Shown in pieces: positions 10,506 to 19,274 of a stretch of DNA of 64,000 nucleotides. Each line of letters opens with the position of its first letter. Position 1 is the first letter of the stretch. The notes beneath the pieces were generated by a model. The model saw nothing but the letters and a program-made list of their open reading frames with translations, did no database searches and was not told where the DNA came from. Origin of the DNA: an uncultured Agrobacterium sp. (lineage in GTDB: Bacteria; Pseudomonadota; Alphaproteobacteria; Rhizobiales; Rhizobiaceae); contig CAJYTK010000022.1 in the NCBI GenBank assembly GCA_913777615.1, positions 1 through 64,000 of the forward strand. The letters run 5' to 3'. A program made the translations under genes and the position numbers.

Positions 10506-11188
10506 CATTGGGACGTATTCTGGTGGTGGATGACGAGCCGCAGATCCGGCGCTTCCTTCGCCCGGCATTGGCTGCCGCCGGTTACGACGTGATCGAGGCG
10601 GAGAATGGCGCCGACGCGATCAAGGCGGCGGCAACGGCAGCGCCAGATGTCATCATCCTCGATCTCGGGTTACCGGACATGGACGGCAAAGATGTCATTG
10701 CCAATCTTCGCGGTTGGTCGACATTGCCCATCATCATTCTTTCCGCCCGCGACCGCGAAACCGAAAAGATCGCCGCCCTCGATCTTGGTGCCGACGACTA
10801 TATCGAAAAGCCATTCGGCATCGGAGAACTCACCGCGCGCATCCGCACCGCCATGCGCCATGTCGGCAAGTCCGAGATGCTGCCCTCTTCCATCGAGGCG
10901 GATGGCCTGTCGATCGACACACAGCGCCGTGTCGTCGCCCGTGGTGGCTCAAGCATCAAGTTGACGCCAAAGGAATACGATCTTCTCACGCTCCTGGCGC
11001 ACCATGCCGGTCGCGTGGTCACGCACCGCACTCTTCTGACCTCAGTCTGGGGGCCAGCCCATGGTGAAGACCTGCATTATCTCCGAGTCTTCATCGGTCA
11101 ATTGCGACAGAAGGTCGAACAAGACCCGGCACAGCCAAAGATTATCCAAACCGAGCCAGGGGTCGGCTATCGTTTTGTAACGGAATGA
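10502..11188 (+). CDS. kdpE: KDP operon response regulator KdpE
   Basis: A 228-residue OmpR/PhoB-family regulator. The receiver domain has the acidic pair (VVDDEPQIRRFL), the phosphoacceptor aspartate about residue 53 (IILDLGLPDMDG), the conserved Ser in ILSARD and Lys in YIEKPFGIGEL. The C-terminal winged helix has LTPKEYDLLTLLAHHAGRVVTH and YLRVFIGQLRQKVE. It activates kdp transcription when phosphorylated by KdpD. The start codon overlaps the kdpD stop. Confidence 0.97.
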   Translation: MTLGRILVVDDEPQIRRFLRPALAAAGYDVIEAENGADAIKAAATAAPDVIILDLGLPDMDGKDVIANLRGWSTLPIIILSARDRETEKIAALDLGADDYIEKPFGIGELTARIRTAMRHVGKSEMLPSSIEADGLSIDTQRRVVARGGSSIKLTPKEYDLLTLLAHHAGRVVTHRTLLTSVWGPAHGEDLHYLRVFIGQLRQKVEQDPAQPKIIQTEPGVGYRFVTE

Positions 11189-11246
11189 TGCGGGGAAAAA
11201 TTGGAAGACGTCGGAGGATGCGCTTTGCGCTTTCGTTCCGGTGCCT

Positions 11247-11274
11247 GCCCATCAGCCTAGGGGGGCTGATGGGC
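11247..11274 (+). terminator. Perfect 11-bp hairpin after kdpE
   Basis: GCCCATCAGCC at 11247-11257 pairs perfectly with GGCTGATGGGC at 11264-11274 across a 6-base loop, 59 bases after the kdpE stop. No T run follows, so it may act as an RNA 3'-end stabiliser or a weak terminator. A second small palindrome, TTGACTGGAGTCAA, follows at 11276-11289. Confidence 0.5.
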
Positions 11275-11381
11275 CTTGACTGGAGTCAACAGACGACGCT
11301 TTTGGCGGTGGATCACGCCTTTTGACTGGGATTATGATGACTAGAAAAACTGAGTTTGTCCAGTATTATTTAGCATTTTCT

Positions 11382-11411
11382 AAAATAAAAAGCCCGACGA
11401 AACGCCGGGCT
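11382..11411 (-). terminator. Rho-independent terminator of the porin gene
   Basis: On the minus strand AGCCCGGCG and CGTCGGGCT (11391-11411) form a GC-rich stem-loop followed by a T-rich tract (complement of 11382-11390), about 30 bases after the porin stop codon. This is a typical intrinsic terminator for a highly expressed gene. Confidence 0.8.
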
Positions 11412-11441
11412 TTCCAAGTCAATACAGTCGGTTAGACTATA

Positions 11442-12584
11442 TTAGAACGAACGCTGCAGACGAACGAAACCGTTCCACTGGTCGGTGTCGGCACCGTCTT
11501 CGTCGTAGTAGTTGACAGCGACCTTGGTGGAGAGACCTTCGGTGATTTTGTAATCAACCGTGATACCAGCCTGCCATGCATCGCGGTTCGAGAAGTCGTT
11601 GGAAACGATGGCCGTACCGGTCTGAACGAAGGTATCAGCACCGTTAATGTCAACAATTCCACCGACAGCTGCACGGTCTGCAACATTGCCGAACCACTGA
11701 GCACCGGGAGTGATCGTCAGGCGATCAGTCGCCTTGATTGCGTATTCAGCAGCGATCGCCCATTCGGACTCTGCGTAGTAAGCGTTTGCGCCGGAAGCCC
11801 AAACACCAGCCAGGCCGAGCGTGCCAGGACCGATTTCAGCCGTTGCGATCAGGCGAACTGCGCCTTCTTCCTGATCAACGTCGTAGGAGCCGATCAGCTG
11901 AAGAGCAGCTGCCCCGAAGTTGCCACCGATGCCGCCGGTGATACCGACGTTATTGTCACGCTCCTGTGTGTAAACGCCGTACAGGTTACCATCAGCGTCA
12001 GTTACAGTCGCGCCAGTGTCGAACGCGAACTGGCTGCCCGTGCCTTGCAGTTCGTCAACCGAGATACCTGCCCAGAAAGAGCCGGCGTCGTAGGTGTAAC
12101 GAATGGAGTTGAACAGAGCGTTCGTGGACAGAACGTCAGCTTCGCCAGAGAGGCCATCGTCCCACCAGCTGTAGAACTTACCGACCTTCAGGCCGCCGAG
12201 TTCGATGAAGGCCTGGTCAACGAAGACAGACGAAGACGCCGCGGAACCGTTGTCGGCATTGCCGCGGAAGCCGATGAAGCCACGCAGAGCGCCGAGCTCG
12301 GTGTCCGTGCGGGTGTCAACTTCGAACTGAGCGCGCGTGAAGGAGTTCCAGTCAGACGTGCCGGAGAGATCACGACCGAAGTCGGTCTGGAAACGAACGT
12401 AACCGCCGAACTTGAGGCAGGTTTCGGTGCCGGGGATGTAGAAGAAGCCTGTGCCGAATGCATCGCAAACGCGGACATATTCCAGGGGCTCTGGCTCAGC
12501 AGCGACGATCGCGTCAGCAGCTTTTGCGCCAGATACTGCTGCAAGAGCTGCAGCGGAGCCGATGAGAAGGCTCTTGATGTTCAT
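11442..12584 (-). CDS. Outer membrane porin, Omp2b/RopA family
   Basis: 380 residues with a clear Sec signal peptide (IKSLLIGSAAALAAVSGAKA, cut after AKA) and a mature N-terminus DAIVAAEPEPLEYVRVCDAFGTG. The CDAFGTGFFYIPGTETCLK segment with two cysteines and the ending FVRLQRSF, with a C-terminal Phe, mark the alphaproteobacterial trimeric porin family of Brucella Omp2b and Rhizobium RopA. It makes a 16-stranded general diffusion channel. A strong GGAGGT site precedes the ATG and a strong terminator follows. It stands alone, with no operon partner. Confidence 0.93.
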   Translation of the reverse strand: MNIKSLLIGSAAALAAVSGAKAADAIVAAEPEPLEYVRVCDAFGTGFFYIPGTETCLKFGGYVRFQTDFGRDLSGTSDWNSFTRAQFEVDTRTDTELGALRGFIGFRGNADNGSAASSSVFVDQAFIELGGLKVGKFYSWWDDGLSGEADVLSTNALFNSIRYTYDAGSFWAGISVDELQGTGSQFAFDTGATVTDADGNLYGVYTQERDNNVGITGGIGGNFGAAALQLIGSYDVDQEEGAVRLIATAEIGPGTLGLAGVWASGANAYYAESEWAIAAEYAIKATDRLTITPGAQWFGNVADRAAVGGIVDINGADTFVQTGTAIVSNDFSNRDAWQAGITVDYKITEGLSTKVAVNYYDEDGADTDQWNGFVRLQRSF

Positions 12585-13075
12585 AATGACCTCCAGTCAT
12601 GTTTCGTTATAAAAGCGGCGACTAGGTACACGCCCTTGAGGTTGCCCCCCGCTTCACGGATCAATAGACAGAAACACTCCATCTCCCGCAATCGAATATC
12701 ACTAAATTAGGATGTTTTCATATTAGCCGATTTGCGGCGTGTTGTATTTTAGGCACAACTTACGTTAGGGAGATCGAATATTCCTGCCGGATTTTAAGAC
12801 GCCGTTAAGATTTGCTGGGTCGCTGGCCTAGGACTTGTGCTGTTCAGAGAGGACTTTGGAAACTACGATTCGGGCGAAGTGAAACTTGCGGCGATTGGAA
12901 GCGGCCAATCGGACGGTTGGGAGTCTTCTCGCCCAGCTAGACGGACAAAGCGATCAACACCCCGCCGACCTATAAAGTTTGGCTGTGAAATGGCGCCGCG
13001 TCAGCTACGCCTGTCCCACACATCCACATAGAACTCATTTCTGGGAAGTGCCATTGGCATGGGCGCCCACGAACC
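12585..13075. other. Porin upstream region, no gene seen
   Basis: 491 bases without a supportable gene. The left half must hold the porin promoter and leader (ribosome site GGAGG just before 12584). I could not place a convincing -35/-10 pair. A small imperfect dyad, GTTGT...ACAAC, lies near 12740. The short open frames on the + strand from 12837 and 12979 have no recognisable product and weak start signals. Confidence 0.4.
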
Positions 13076-13972
13076 TCAAGGCGTTTTCCAGGCCTTCAGT
13101 AACATCGCGACAAATTTTTCTGCTGCAGGCGAGAGCGCGCTGCTTCGTCGTTGCACGATACCGATCGTGCGCGAGACCACCGGATCCACAATCGGTCGAG
13201 ACACGAGATAGGGGTGGTCCTCTTGCGGGGTTGCTAGGCGCGGTAGCACCGAAATGCCGAGGCCGGCTTCGACGAGTCCCAATGATGTATTAAGATGCGT
13301 CACCTCGTAGAACCAGTTGAGCTTCAGATTGTGCCGTGCAAGCGCACCGTCCAACAGGGTTCTATTGCCGCTGGAACGATCCACCACGACGAGGGGATAA
13401 GGCTCCAGCTGATTCCAATGAATGGTGTCGTGTTTCGCTAACGGATGGTCCTTTCGCATGGCCAGAACGAAAGGATCGTCGATGAGAGGTTCGAATGACA
13501 GATCAGGATCGGAGTTTCCCATCAGGTTGATGCCGAACTCCACCTCGCCACGTGCCACAGCCTGCAGGCCTTCATTGGCCGTTAGATCGCGAATGCGTAG
13601 TCTTATATGAGGATACTGCTCGCTGAAGGTCTTAATAACGGTGGGCAGAAAGTAGAATGCGGCCGTCGGCACGCAGGCCATGGTTATCAGGCCGCGGCGG
13701 AGCGAGCCATCCCGCATCGCGAACAGTGAGCCGTCGAATTCTTCCAACATGCGCCTGACCAGCGGCATCACCTCCTGCCCCATGGCGGTCGGTGCTACGT
13801 GGCGGGTCGTGCGCTCCAGCAAGGGCGCGCCGATGGCCTGTTCCAGTTTCTGTATGCGCCGCGTCAACGCCGGTTGCGAGATGTGCAGCGCCTCAGCTGC
13901 GCGATGAAAACTTTCCAACTCCACGACCGCCTGAAAAGCTCGAAGATCCAGAATCTCGCAATTAATGCTCAT
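13076..13972 (-). CDS. LysR-family transcriptional regulator
   Basis: 298 residues from ATG 13972, chosen because MSINCEILDLRAFQAV aligns with the usual LysR N-terminus; the frame extends 18 codons further up without a better site. The winged helix-turn-helix is plain (SFHRAAEALHISQPALTRRIQKLEQAIGAPLLERTTRHVAPT), followed by a two-lobe effector-binding domain. The gene is divergent from a PrpF/GalD-like tautomerase gene and an ABC importer. In such pairs the LysR protein usually activates the neighbour in response to a pathway intermediate and represses itself. The inducer here is unknown. Confidence 0.9.
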   Translation of the reverse strand: MSINCEILDLRAFQAVVELESFHRAAEALHISQPALTRRIQKLEQAIGAPLLERTTRHVAPTAMGQEVMPLVRRMLEEFDGSLFAMRDGSLRRGLITMACVPTAAFYFLPTVIKTFSEQYPHIRLRIRDLTANEGLQAVARGEVEFGINLMGNSDPDLSFEPLIDDPFVLAMRKDHPLAKHDTIHWNQLEPYPLVVVDRSSGNRTLLDGALARHNLKLNWFYEVTHLNTSLGLVEAGLGISVLPRLATPQEDHPYLVSRPIVDPVVSRTIGIVQRRSSALSPAAEKFVAMLLKAWKTP

Positions 13973-13975
13973 ATC

Positions 13976-13998
13976 GCAATAAACCTCTCGAAAATTGC
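13976..13998. promoter_or_regulatory. Candidate LysR operator in the divergent promoter
   Basis: GCAAT at 13976-13980 and ATTGC at 13994-13998 form an inverted repeat with a 13-base spacer, containing the T-N11-A arrangement typical of LysR boxes. It lies immediately upstream of the LysR start. A further ATTGC occurs at about 14027-14031, towards the divergent gene. The position suits autorepression and activation of the neighbour, but binding is inferred only. Confidence 0.35.
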
Positions 13999-14076
13999 AT
14001 TTAACAAATAAGCCTTTCTTCCTCATATTGCAACAACTGGATAGATTGATCCATGAAATGCAAGATTGAGGCGAAG

Positions 14077-15159
14077 ATGAACGATCTCCTGAAGATACCC
14101 TGTGTGCTCATGCGCGGCGGAACGTCTCGCGGCCCGTTTTTTCTGGCATCGGATTTGCCACGCGATCCGGCCCAACGCGATGCCGCTCTTCTGTCCATCA
14201 TGGGCTCGGGTCATCCGCTTCAGATCGACGGTATCGGCGGCGGTAATCCGGTGACGTCGAAGGTCGCGATCATCGGACCGTCCAAGGTCAAGGGTGCGGA
14301 CATCGATTATCTTTTCGCCCAGGTCCGCACGGATCGCCAATTGGTGGATTACTCTCCCAATTGCGGCAACATGCTTGCAGCCGTTGGTCCATTTGCCATC
14401 GAAGCCGGACTGGTGGCTGCCAAGGAGCATGACACGCTGGTTCGCATTCACAATGTGAACACCGGCAAGTTGATTGAGGCCAAGGTTCCCACCCGTGGCA
14501 GCGAGGTGATTTATATGGGCGACGCGTCGATAGACGGCGTACCCGGCCTCGCAGCACCAATTGCCTTGACCTTCGTTGACTCGGCTGGTGCCAAGACGGG
14601 CAAGCTGTTGCCGACCGGCAAGCCGATCAATGTCATCGACGGTGTCGATGTCACGGCGATCGACTGCGCCATGCCGATGGTCTTGATGCGCGCTGCCGAT
14701 CTCGGCATCACGGGATACGAAGACCCTCAGCTATTGACCGCCAACCGGGCTCTGATCGATCGTATGACGGGCATCCGTATCGAGGCGGGCAAGTTGATGG
14801 GCATGGGAGATGTGTCGGATATGGTCATCCCAAAGCCTGTTCTGATCTCGCCGGCGCGCAAAGACGGAACGATGTCGGTTCGCTACTTCATGCCGAATGA
14901 ATGCCATCCGGCCCTGGCCACAACCGGTGCCGTCGGCATTGCGACGGCTGCGGTTACCGGTGGCACCGTGGCATTCGAGGCGGCTGGCCAGCCCAGCGTT
15001 CCCGCACTCATCCGGATCGAGCATCCGGCAGGGCGTCTCGACGTTCAACTCGAAATGCGAAACGGCGCCATTGCGGCCGGTCTTGTCAGAACCGCGCGCC
15101 GTCTTTTCGAAGGCTTCGCTTTCGCCAAACCAGCCGCCGCCATCGAACACGCAGCATAG
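14077..15159 (+). CDS. PrpF-family isomerase, 4-oxalomesaconate tautomerase-like (GalD type)
   Basis: 360 residues from the ATG at 14077, which has GAGG five bases upstream; an ATG 24 bases earlier lacks a site. The N-terminus IPCVLMRGGTSRGPFF, the GIGGGNPVTSKVAII block with the lysine implicated in PrpF catalysis, DYSPNCGNMLAAVGPFAIE with its cysteine, and the late ECHPALATTGAVGIATA are the marks of the PrpF family, two diaminopimelate-epimerase-like domains. The closest group I recognise is GalD, the 4-oxalomesaconate keto-enol tautomerase of gallate breakdown. PrpF methylaconitate isomerase and aconitate isomerase are alternatives. No gallate dioxygenase or hydratase lies beside it. It shares its upstream region with a divergent LysR gene. 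Confidence 0.8.
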   Translation: MNDLLKIPCVLMRGGTSRGPFFLASDLPRDPAQRDAALLSIMGSGHPLQIDGIGGGNPVTSKVAIIGPSKVKGADIDYLFAQVRTDRQLVDYSPNCGNMLAAVGPFAIEAGLVAAKEHDTLVRIHNVNTGKLIEAKVPTRGSEVIYMGDASIDGVPGLAAPIALTFVDSAGAKTGKLLPTGKPINVIDGVDVTAIDCAMPMVLMRAADLGITGYEDPQLLTANRALIDRMTGIRIEAGKLMGMGDVSDMVIPKPVLISPARKDGTMSVRYFMPNECHPALATTGAVGIATAAVTGGTVAFEAAGQPSVPALIRIEHPAGRLDVQLEMRNGAIAAGLVRTARRLFEGFAFAKPAAAIEHAA

Positions 15160-15209
15160 ACAAACGCCATCACGGCACACAGCATAGAGAAAATCGGGAG
15201 GAGACCCAC

Positions 15210-16211
15210 ATGCGTAAATTCCTGCTAGCAACTGCAGCACTCTGCGCCTTCGCAGCAACCGCCAATGCCGAATCCGTCAGAATGAGCGTTGGTTCCTACA
15301 ATCTCAATAACCTGCCCTTCCCTGTGGCCGCCAGCCTCGGCTACTACAAGGATGAAGGTCTGGATGTGACCACCGAGAACTTCGCCCAGGGTGGCTCCAA
15401 GGTGCTTCAAGCTCTTGTGGCCGGCTCCACGGATGTTGCAGTCGGCTTTTACGACCATACAATCCAGATGCAGTCGCAAAACAAGCACGTCGTCGGCTTC
15501 GTGATGCTGGCGCGCAATTCCGGTCTGGTCCTGGCTGGCAAAAACGACACGGACTTCGATCCGGCAAAGCCTGAAACGATCAAGGGCAAGAAGGTCGGCA
15601 TCACCTCTCCGGGCTCGTCCTCCGACTTCTTCATTCGTTACTACATGAAAGAACATAAACTCAGCGATAACGACATCTCCATCATCGGCGTCGGCTCGGG
15701 CGCTGCAGCCGTTGCGGCACTTCAGCAAGGCAAGATCGACCTTCTCGTCAATTACGACCCGGCCGCTACCATCGTTGTGGAGCGCGGTCTCGGCAAGATC
15801 CTGATTGACGCGCGCAGCGATCAAGGCGCGAAAGACGTCTATGGCGGCATTTACCCCACCTCGGTCCTCTATGCGACCCAGGATTACATCGACGCTAACC
15901 CGGAAGTGATCCAGAAGGTCACAAATGCCACAGTGCGCGCGCTTCACTGGATGAAGGCGCATTCGGCTGAAGAGATCGTCGAAAAGCTGCCGGAGGATTT
16001 CGTCTCTGGCGACAAGGCGACCTACATCAAGGCTGTCGAATCCGCCAAGGCGATCTTCTCCGAAGACGGCAAGTTCGAGGCGAAGGACCTGGAAACACCG
16101 CTCGCCGTTCTGAAAAGCTTCAATGAGGCTGTGGCAAAGGCCACGATCGACCTCAACACCACCTACACCAACAAGTTCGTCGAAGCAGCCGCTTCGAAGC
16201 CCGCAAACTGA
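15210..16211 (+). CDS. ABC transporter substrate-binding protein, NMT1/SsuA-like
   Basis: 333 residues from ATG 15210, which follows GGGAGGAG. The open frame runs further upstream but overlaps the preceding gene there. A signal peptide (KFLLATAALCAFAATANA, cut after ANA) marks a periplasmic protein. The pattern SLGYYKDEGLDVTTENFAQGGSKVLQALVAGSTDVAVGFYDH is that of the NMT1/THI5-SsuA-TauA group, which binds nitrate-like, sulfonate, pyrimidine-type or aromatic acid ligands. With the next two genes it makes a complete importer. Its position behind a tautomerase gene suggests a dicarboxylic or aromatic acid, but the ligand is not readable. Confidence 0.88.
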   Translation: MRKFLLATAALCAFAATANAESVRMSVGSYNLNNLPFPVAASLGYYKDEGLDVTTENFAQGGSKVLQALVAGSTDVAVGFYDHTIQMQSQNKHVVGFVMLARNSGLVLAGKNDTDFDPAKPETIKGKKVGITSPGSSSDFFIRYYMKEHKLSDNDISIIGVGSGAAAVAALQQGKIDLLVNYDPAATIVVERGLGKILIDARSDQGAKDVYGGIYPTSVLYATQDYIDANPEVIQKVTNATVRALHWMKAHSAEEIVEKLPEDFVSGDKATYIKAVESAKAIFSEDGKFEAKDLETPLAVLKSFNEAVAKATIDLNTTYTNKFVEAAASKPAN

Positions 16212-16221
16212 GGGTCCTTCC

Positions 16222-17043
16222 ATGTCATCACCAGTCAGAAAGCTAACGCCGGTGGCACAGTCCGAACCTAATGCGATGGTCGCCATCGATAATGTGACGA
16301 TGGCATTTGGCTCATTCACTGCCGTTCAGGATGTCAACCTCACAGTTGGCGATGGAGAATTCCTCTCCATCGTCGGGCCAACCGGCTGCGGCAAGTCCAC
16401 GATCCTGAACGCGATCGCCGGCCTGTTGAAACCCGCCAAGGGATCAGTCAGCATCGATGGAACTGCGGTCAACGGCGTGCAGAACAATATCGGCTATCTC
16501 TTCCAGCAGGATGCGCTGCTTCCCTGGAAGACGGCCTATCAGAATGTCGAGCTTGGCTTGATGTTCCGCGGCGTGCCGGAAGCGGAGCGCCGTGCCAAAG
16601 TCATGGCCTGGCTCGAAAAAGTCGGCCTCAAAGGCTTCGAAAACCGCTTCCCGCACATGCTGTCCGGCGGCCAGCGCAAACGCGTGCAGATGGCCCAGGC
16701 TCTGATTACCGAGCCGAAAGTTATTTTGATGGATGAGCCTTTCTCGGCACTCGATATCCATACCCGCCATCTGATGCAGAATGAGCTTCTTCGCCTGTGG
16801 CAGGAAGATCGCCGCGCGGTCGTGATGATCACGCATGATCTGGAGGAAGCCATAGCACTTGGTGACCGCGTCGTCGTTCTGGCCGCTGGCCCGAAGAGCC
16901 GCGTAATCGAAAGCTTCCCTGTCGATCTCGAGCGTCCACGCAACGTTGCTGAAATCAAACTCGACCCGAAATTCATGACTCTGTACCGCGATATCTGGGC
17001 ATCCCTGCGCGGCGAAGTGGAGAAGAGCTATGCAAGCCGTTAA
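16222..17043 (+). CDS. ABC transporter ATP-binding protein, SsuB/TauB type
   Basis: 273 residues from ATG 16222, 10 bases after the binding-protein stop. Walker A VGPTGCGKST, signature LSGGQRKRVQMAQAL (LSGGQ intact), Walker B VILMDEPFSALD and the switch histidine in MITHDLEEAI are all present. It energises uptake with the permease encoded next, whose start overlaps its end by 14 bases. It belongs to the nitrate/sulfonate/taurine subfamily. Confidence 0.92.
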   Translation: MSSPVRKLTPVAQSEPNAMVAIDNVTMAFGSFTAVQDVNLTVGDGEFLSIVGPTGCGKSTILNAIAGLLKPAKGSVSIDGTAVNGVQNNIGYLFQQDALLPWKTAYQNVELGLMFRGVPEAERRAKVMAWLEKVGLKGFENRFPHMLSGGQRKRVQMAQALITEPKVILMDEPFSALDIHTRHLMQNELLRLWQEDRRAVVMITHDLEEAIALGDRVVVLAAGPKSRVIESFPVDLERPRNVAEIKLDPKFMTLYRDIWASLRGEVEKSYASR

Positions 17044-17806
17044 TATTCGCATCATTCAGGTCGTGCTGCTGGTCGCCATTCTCGGTGGATGGCAGCTTGG
17101 CGTATCGATGGGCGCCATCGACCGCTTCTTCTTCCCCGCTCCGTTTGACATCGTGACGCAGGTCGTCACCTGGATCGCTGACGCCGGCTTCTACAAGCAT
17201 GTCGGCATTACTTTGAGCGAAACGGTGCTTGGCTATCTCATCGGCACCGGTCTCGGTGTGGCAGCAGGCGTCTGGCTTGGTCTTAGCCCCTTGGTTGCCC
17301 GCGTGCTCGATCCTTTCATCAAGGCTGTCAATGCCATTCCACGTGTCGTTCTGGCTCCGATCTTCGTTCTGTGGCTAGGACTTGGCCTTTGGTCGAAGGT
17401 TGCACTGGCCGTCACATTGGTCTTCTTCGTCACCTTCTTCAATGCCATGCAGGGCGTTAAGGAAGTGAACCCGGTCGTTCTGTCGAATGCCCGCATTCTC
17501 GGCGCCAAGCGCTCTGATCTTCTGCGCCACGTCTACTTCCCGGCAGCAGCAAGCTGGATCCTGTCTTCGCTGCGCACCTCCGTTGGCTTTGCGGTCGTCG
17601 GCGCCATCATTGGCGAATATCTCGGTGCGTCCGCAGGCCTCGGCTATCTGATCGCTCGCTCGGAAGGCAACTTCGATGCGGTCGGCGTCTTTGCCGGCAT
17701 CATCATCCTCGCCATCTTCGTTCTCATCATCGACCTCATCCTCGATGTTGCGGAAAAGAAGATGATCACATGGCGTCCAAATGCTGCGGAAGAACGGCCA
17801 GCCTGA
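17030..17806 (+). CDS. ABC transporter permease, SsuC/TauC type
   Basis: 258 residues with about six membrane helices and the BPD_transp_1 EAA loop (GVKEVNPVVLSNARILGAKRSDLLRHVYFPAA). It forms the membrane channel, probably as a homodimer, of the importer encoded by the two preceding genes, and overlaps the ATPase gene by 14 bases. A terminator follows within 30 bases, closing the operon. Confidence 0.92.
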   Translation: MQAVNIRIIQVVLLVAILGGWQLGVSMGAIDRFFFPAPFDIVTQVVTWIADAGFYKHVGITLSETVLGYLIGTGLGVAAGVWLGLSPLVARVLDPFIKAVNAIPRVVLAPIFVLWLGLGLWSKVALAVTLVFFVTFFNAMQGVKEVNPVVLSNARILGAKRSDLLRHVYFPAAASWILSSLRTSVGFAVVGAIIGEYLGASAGLGYLIARSEGNFDAVGVFAGIIILAIFVLIIDLILDVAEKKMITWRPNAAEERPA

Positions 17807-17834
17807 CACGGCAACGCTTAAATAGAATTAGAGA

Positions 17835-17858
17835 GGGCGGTCAATTGGCCGCCCTTTT
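17835..17858 (+). terminator. Rho-independent terminator of the tautomerase/ABC operon
   Basis: GGGCGG (17835-17840), an 8-base loop and CCGCCC (17849-17854), then TTTT. It lies 28 bases after the permease stop. Confidence 0.85.
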
Positions 17859-18189
17859 GCGTATCGGAAGCTCTAAGAATAAGCAGCGGCGACGGCCAGT
17901 TACCGAAGTCGCAGCTTAGGTCTTAGTCTGGACGTGAAATCTTATCCGCGCACTGGCACTGAGATCCGCCGCACGAGTTTCCGGCCAAACGGCGTCGAAC
18001 GACACGCTCACATCGCCACAAGGTACTGGGCTCTTCCACTGGATGATCTATCCCCAGTCTCAGCGCAGAAAACGGTAATAATGACTGGATCTACCTTGGG
18101 TAGGCATGGCTTTTTCGCATCCAATCGGAACGCGACCCGCCTTCGATCCGTTGGACTGACATCAATAACCCGCCCAAGGAGGAAACATC
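17859..18189. other. Intergenic stretch, nothing recognised
   Basis: About 330 bases between the ABC operon terminator and the DUF3597 gene. The last bases contain the AAGGAGGAAAC ribosome site of the next gene. I see no RNA gene, no strong palindrome and no credible frame; an open frame crossing the later part has no site or recognisable product. Confidence 0.4.
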
Positions 18190-18663
18190 ATGAGCATCTT
18201 CAGTAAAATCAAAGACGCGATCTTCGGGTCGGCGCACGCCGAGCAAACATCGCCATCCGCCACCGAACCAACACCAGCACCTTCATCCACTCCTGAGCCC
18301 GCAGCAACCACCGCACCTCCGATTGGCGGCACCGGCCAGTCCGTTCCCTCGACCTCTGGCAGTTCCGCGCCAGTCCCCTCCGCACCCACCTCCGCCTCTT
18401 CTCAACAAGTCGACGTTGCCTCACAGCTCGACGCGGCGGTAAAGCGCAGTGGACAGCGCCTGGATTGGAAGCATTCGATTGTCGACCTGATGAAGGCGCT
18501 CGGCATGGATGCGAGCCTCGCAGAGCGCAAGGAACTGGCGCAGGAGCTCGGCTATACCGGCGAACTCAACGGCTCGCCCGAAATGAATAACTGGCTGCAT
18601 AAGGCTTTGCTTAAAAAACTGTCAGAAAATGGTGGCAAGGTACCCGCAGAATTACTCGATTAA
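18190..18663 (+). CDS. DUF3597 family protein
   Basis: 157 residues with a strong AAGGAGG site. The N-terminal MSIFSKIKDAIFG, a 55-residue linker rich in Pro, Ala, Ser and Thr, then a compact C-terminal domain (VDVASQLDAAVKRSGQRLDW to the end) including WKHSIVDLMKALGMDASLAERKELAQELGY and MNNWLHKALLKKL. This is the DUF3597 pattern, a LysM-like or helical domain protein of unknown function common in Gram-negative bacteria. It is monocistronic and followed by the repeat-tagged terminator at 18774. Confidence 0.85.
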   Translation: MSIFSKIKDAIFGSAHAEQTSPSATEPTPAPSSTPEPAATTAPPIGGTGQSVPSTSGSSAPVPSAPTSASSQQVDVASQLDAAVKRSGQRLDWKHSIVDLMKALGMDASLAERKELAQELGYTGELNGSPEMNNWLHKALLKKLSENGGKVPAELLD

Positions 18664-18732
18664 TTTTTGGAACCGGATGCGCCGCTACGCATTATCATGA
18701 TTGAGTGGCGTGGCGGCGCCACGGCTTGCATG

Positions 18733-18752
18733 TTGACCACGGATGTACTGGC
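18733..18752 (+). repeat. 20-bp repeated word, copy A
   Basis: TTGACCACGGATGTACTGGC, identical to the word at 50127-50146 on the same strand. It begins 70 bases after the DUF3597 stop and ends 21 bases before a terminator stem. The other copy is likewise a fixed short distance before a terminator, behind the cold-shock gene. The function is unknown; it may be the conserved 5' part of a short 3'-derived RNA. Confidence 0.85.
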
Positions 18753-18773
18753 GGCAGATAACAAGCGACAAGA

Positions 18774-18803
18774 GGTCGGTGCGAATTCGCCCCGGCCTTT
18801 TTT
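18774..18803 (+). terminator. Rho-independent terminator behind copy A
   Basis: GGTCGG (18774-18779), GCG, loop AATT, CGC, CCGGCC (18792-18797), then TTTTTT. One mismatch and a G-T pair are present. It ends the DUF3597 transcript and possibly a small RNA. Confidence 0.8.
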
Positions 18804-18842
18804 GTTGACTCTGTCTAGGCGAGGTCCGGGATGGTACTGCAC

Positions 18843-19268
18843 CTAAAGGGGGAGTGACCGCAGCTTTGAGCTTCGTTGCATGGGCACCTCATGCATCGAA
18901 GGAGCGCTCAAAATCTCAGTCAACCGCTGCATTTCAGGCCAGTGCCACAGCAGGTTTGATGCGACGTGGTTATAGGCAGTCTTCTGATAGGCTGGCGCTA
19001 GAACGAAACCATGAAGGCCCGCTGATCTAAGTGCAGCTCGTTCGGCTGCATTTTTCAGAACACGGCCATCTCCAGTTATGAAGCTCCACACGAAGCCGGA
19101 AGATCGCAAGTATTCAATCCATTCTAAATCGGTTGAGTGGCGGCCGTTTGGGAGTCCTTCAAGGTTGCTAATGTGCACGGCGGAGTGGCCATAGTGGCTG
19201 ATGAAGCCGTTCAGTGTTGAGGCGTATATGGGGGATGTGCAGTTATCGAAAAGAACTTTCAACTGCAT
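18843..19268 (-). CDS. PIN-like toxin, VapC45 family
   Basis: 141 residues. The start QLKVLFDNCTSPIYASTLNGF, the middle HSTDLEWIEYLRSSGFVWSFITGDGRVL and the following NAAERAALRSAGLHGFVLA place the acidic residues (D in LFDN, D in TDLEW, D in TGDGR) of a VapC45-type PIN-like ribonuclease domain. It is predicted to cut RNA when freed from its partner. It starts six bases after the antitoxin gene on the same strand. Antitoxin first, toxin second is the usual order. The family is assigned from motif memory, so the target RNA is unknown. Confidence 0.75.
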   Translation of the reverse strand: MQLKVLFDNCTSPIYASTLNGFISHYGHSAVHISNLEGLPNGRHSTDLEWIEYLRSSGFVWSFITGDGRVLKNAAERAALRSAGLHGFVLAPAYQKTAYNHVASNLLWHWPEMQRLTEILSAPSMHEVPMQRSSKLRSLPL

Positions 19269-19274
19269 CCACCA

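Noticed and set aside
18733..18764. TTGACC in the repeated word followed by GATAAC as a promoter
   Set aside because: Copy B has no -10-like sequence at the same place, and both copies precede terminators rather than genes, so a shared promoter is not supported.
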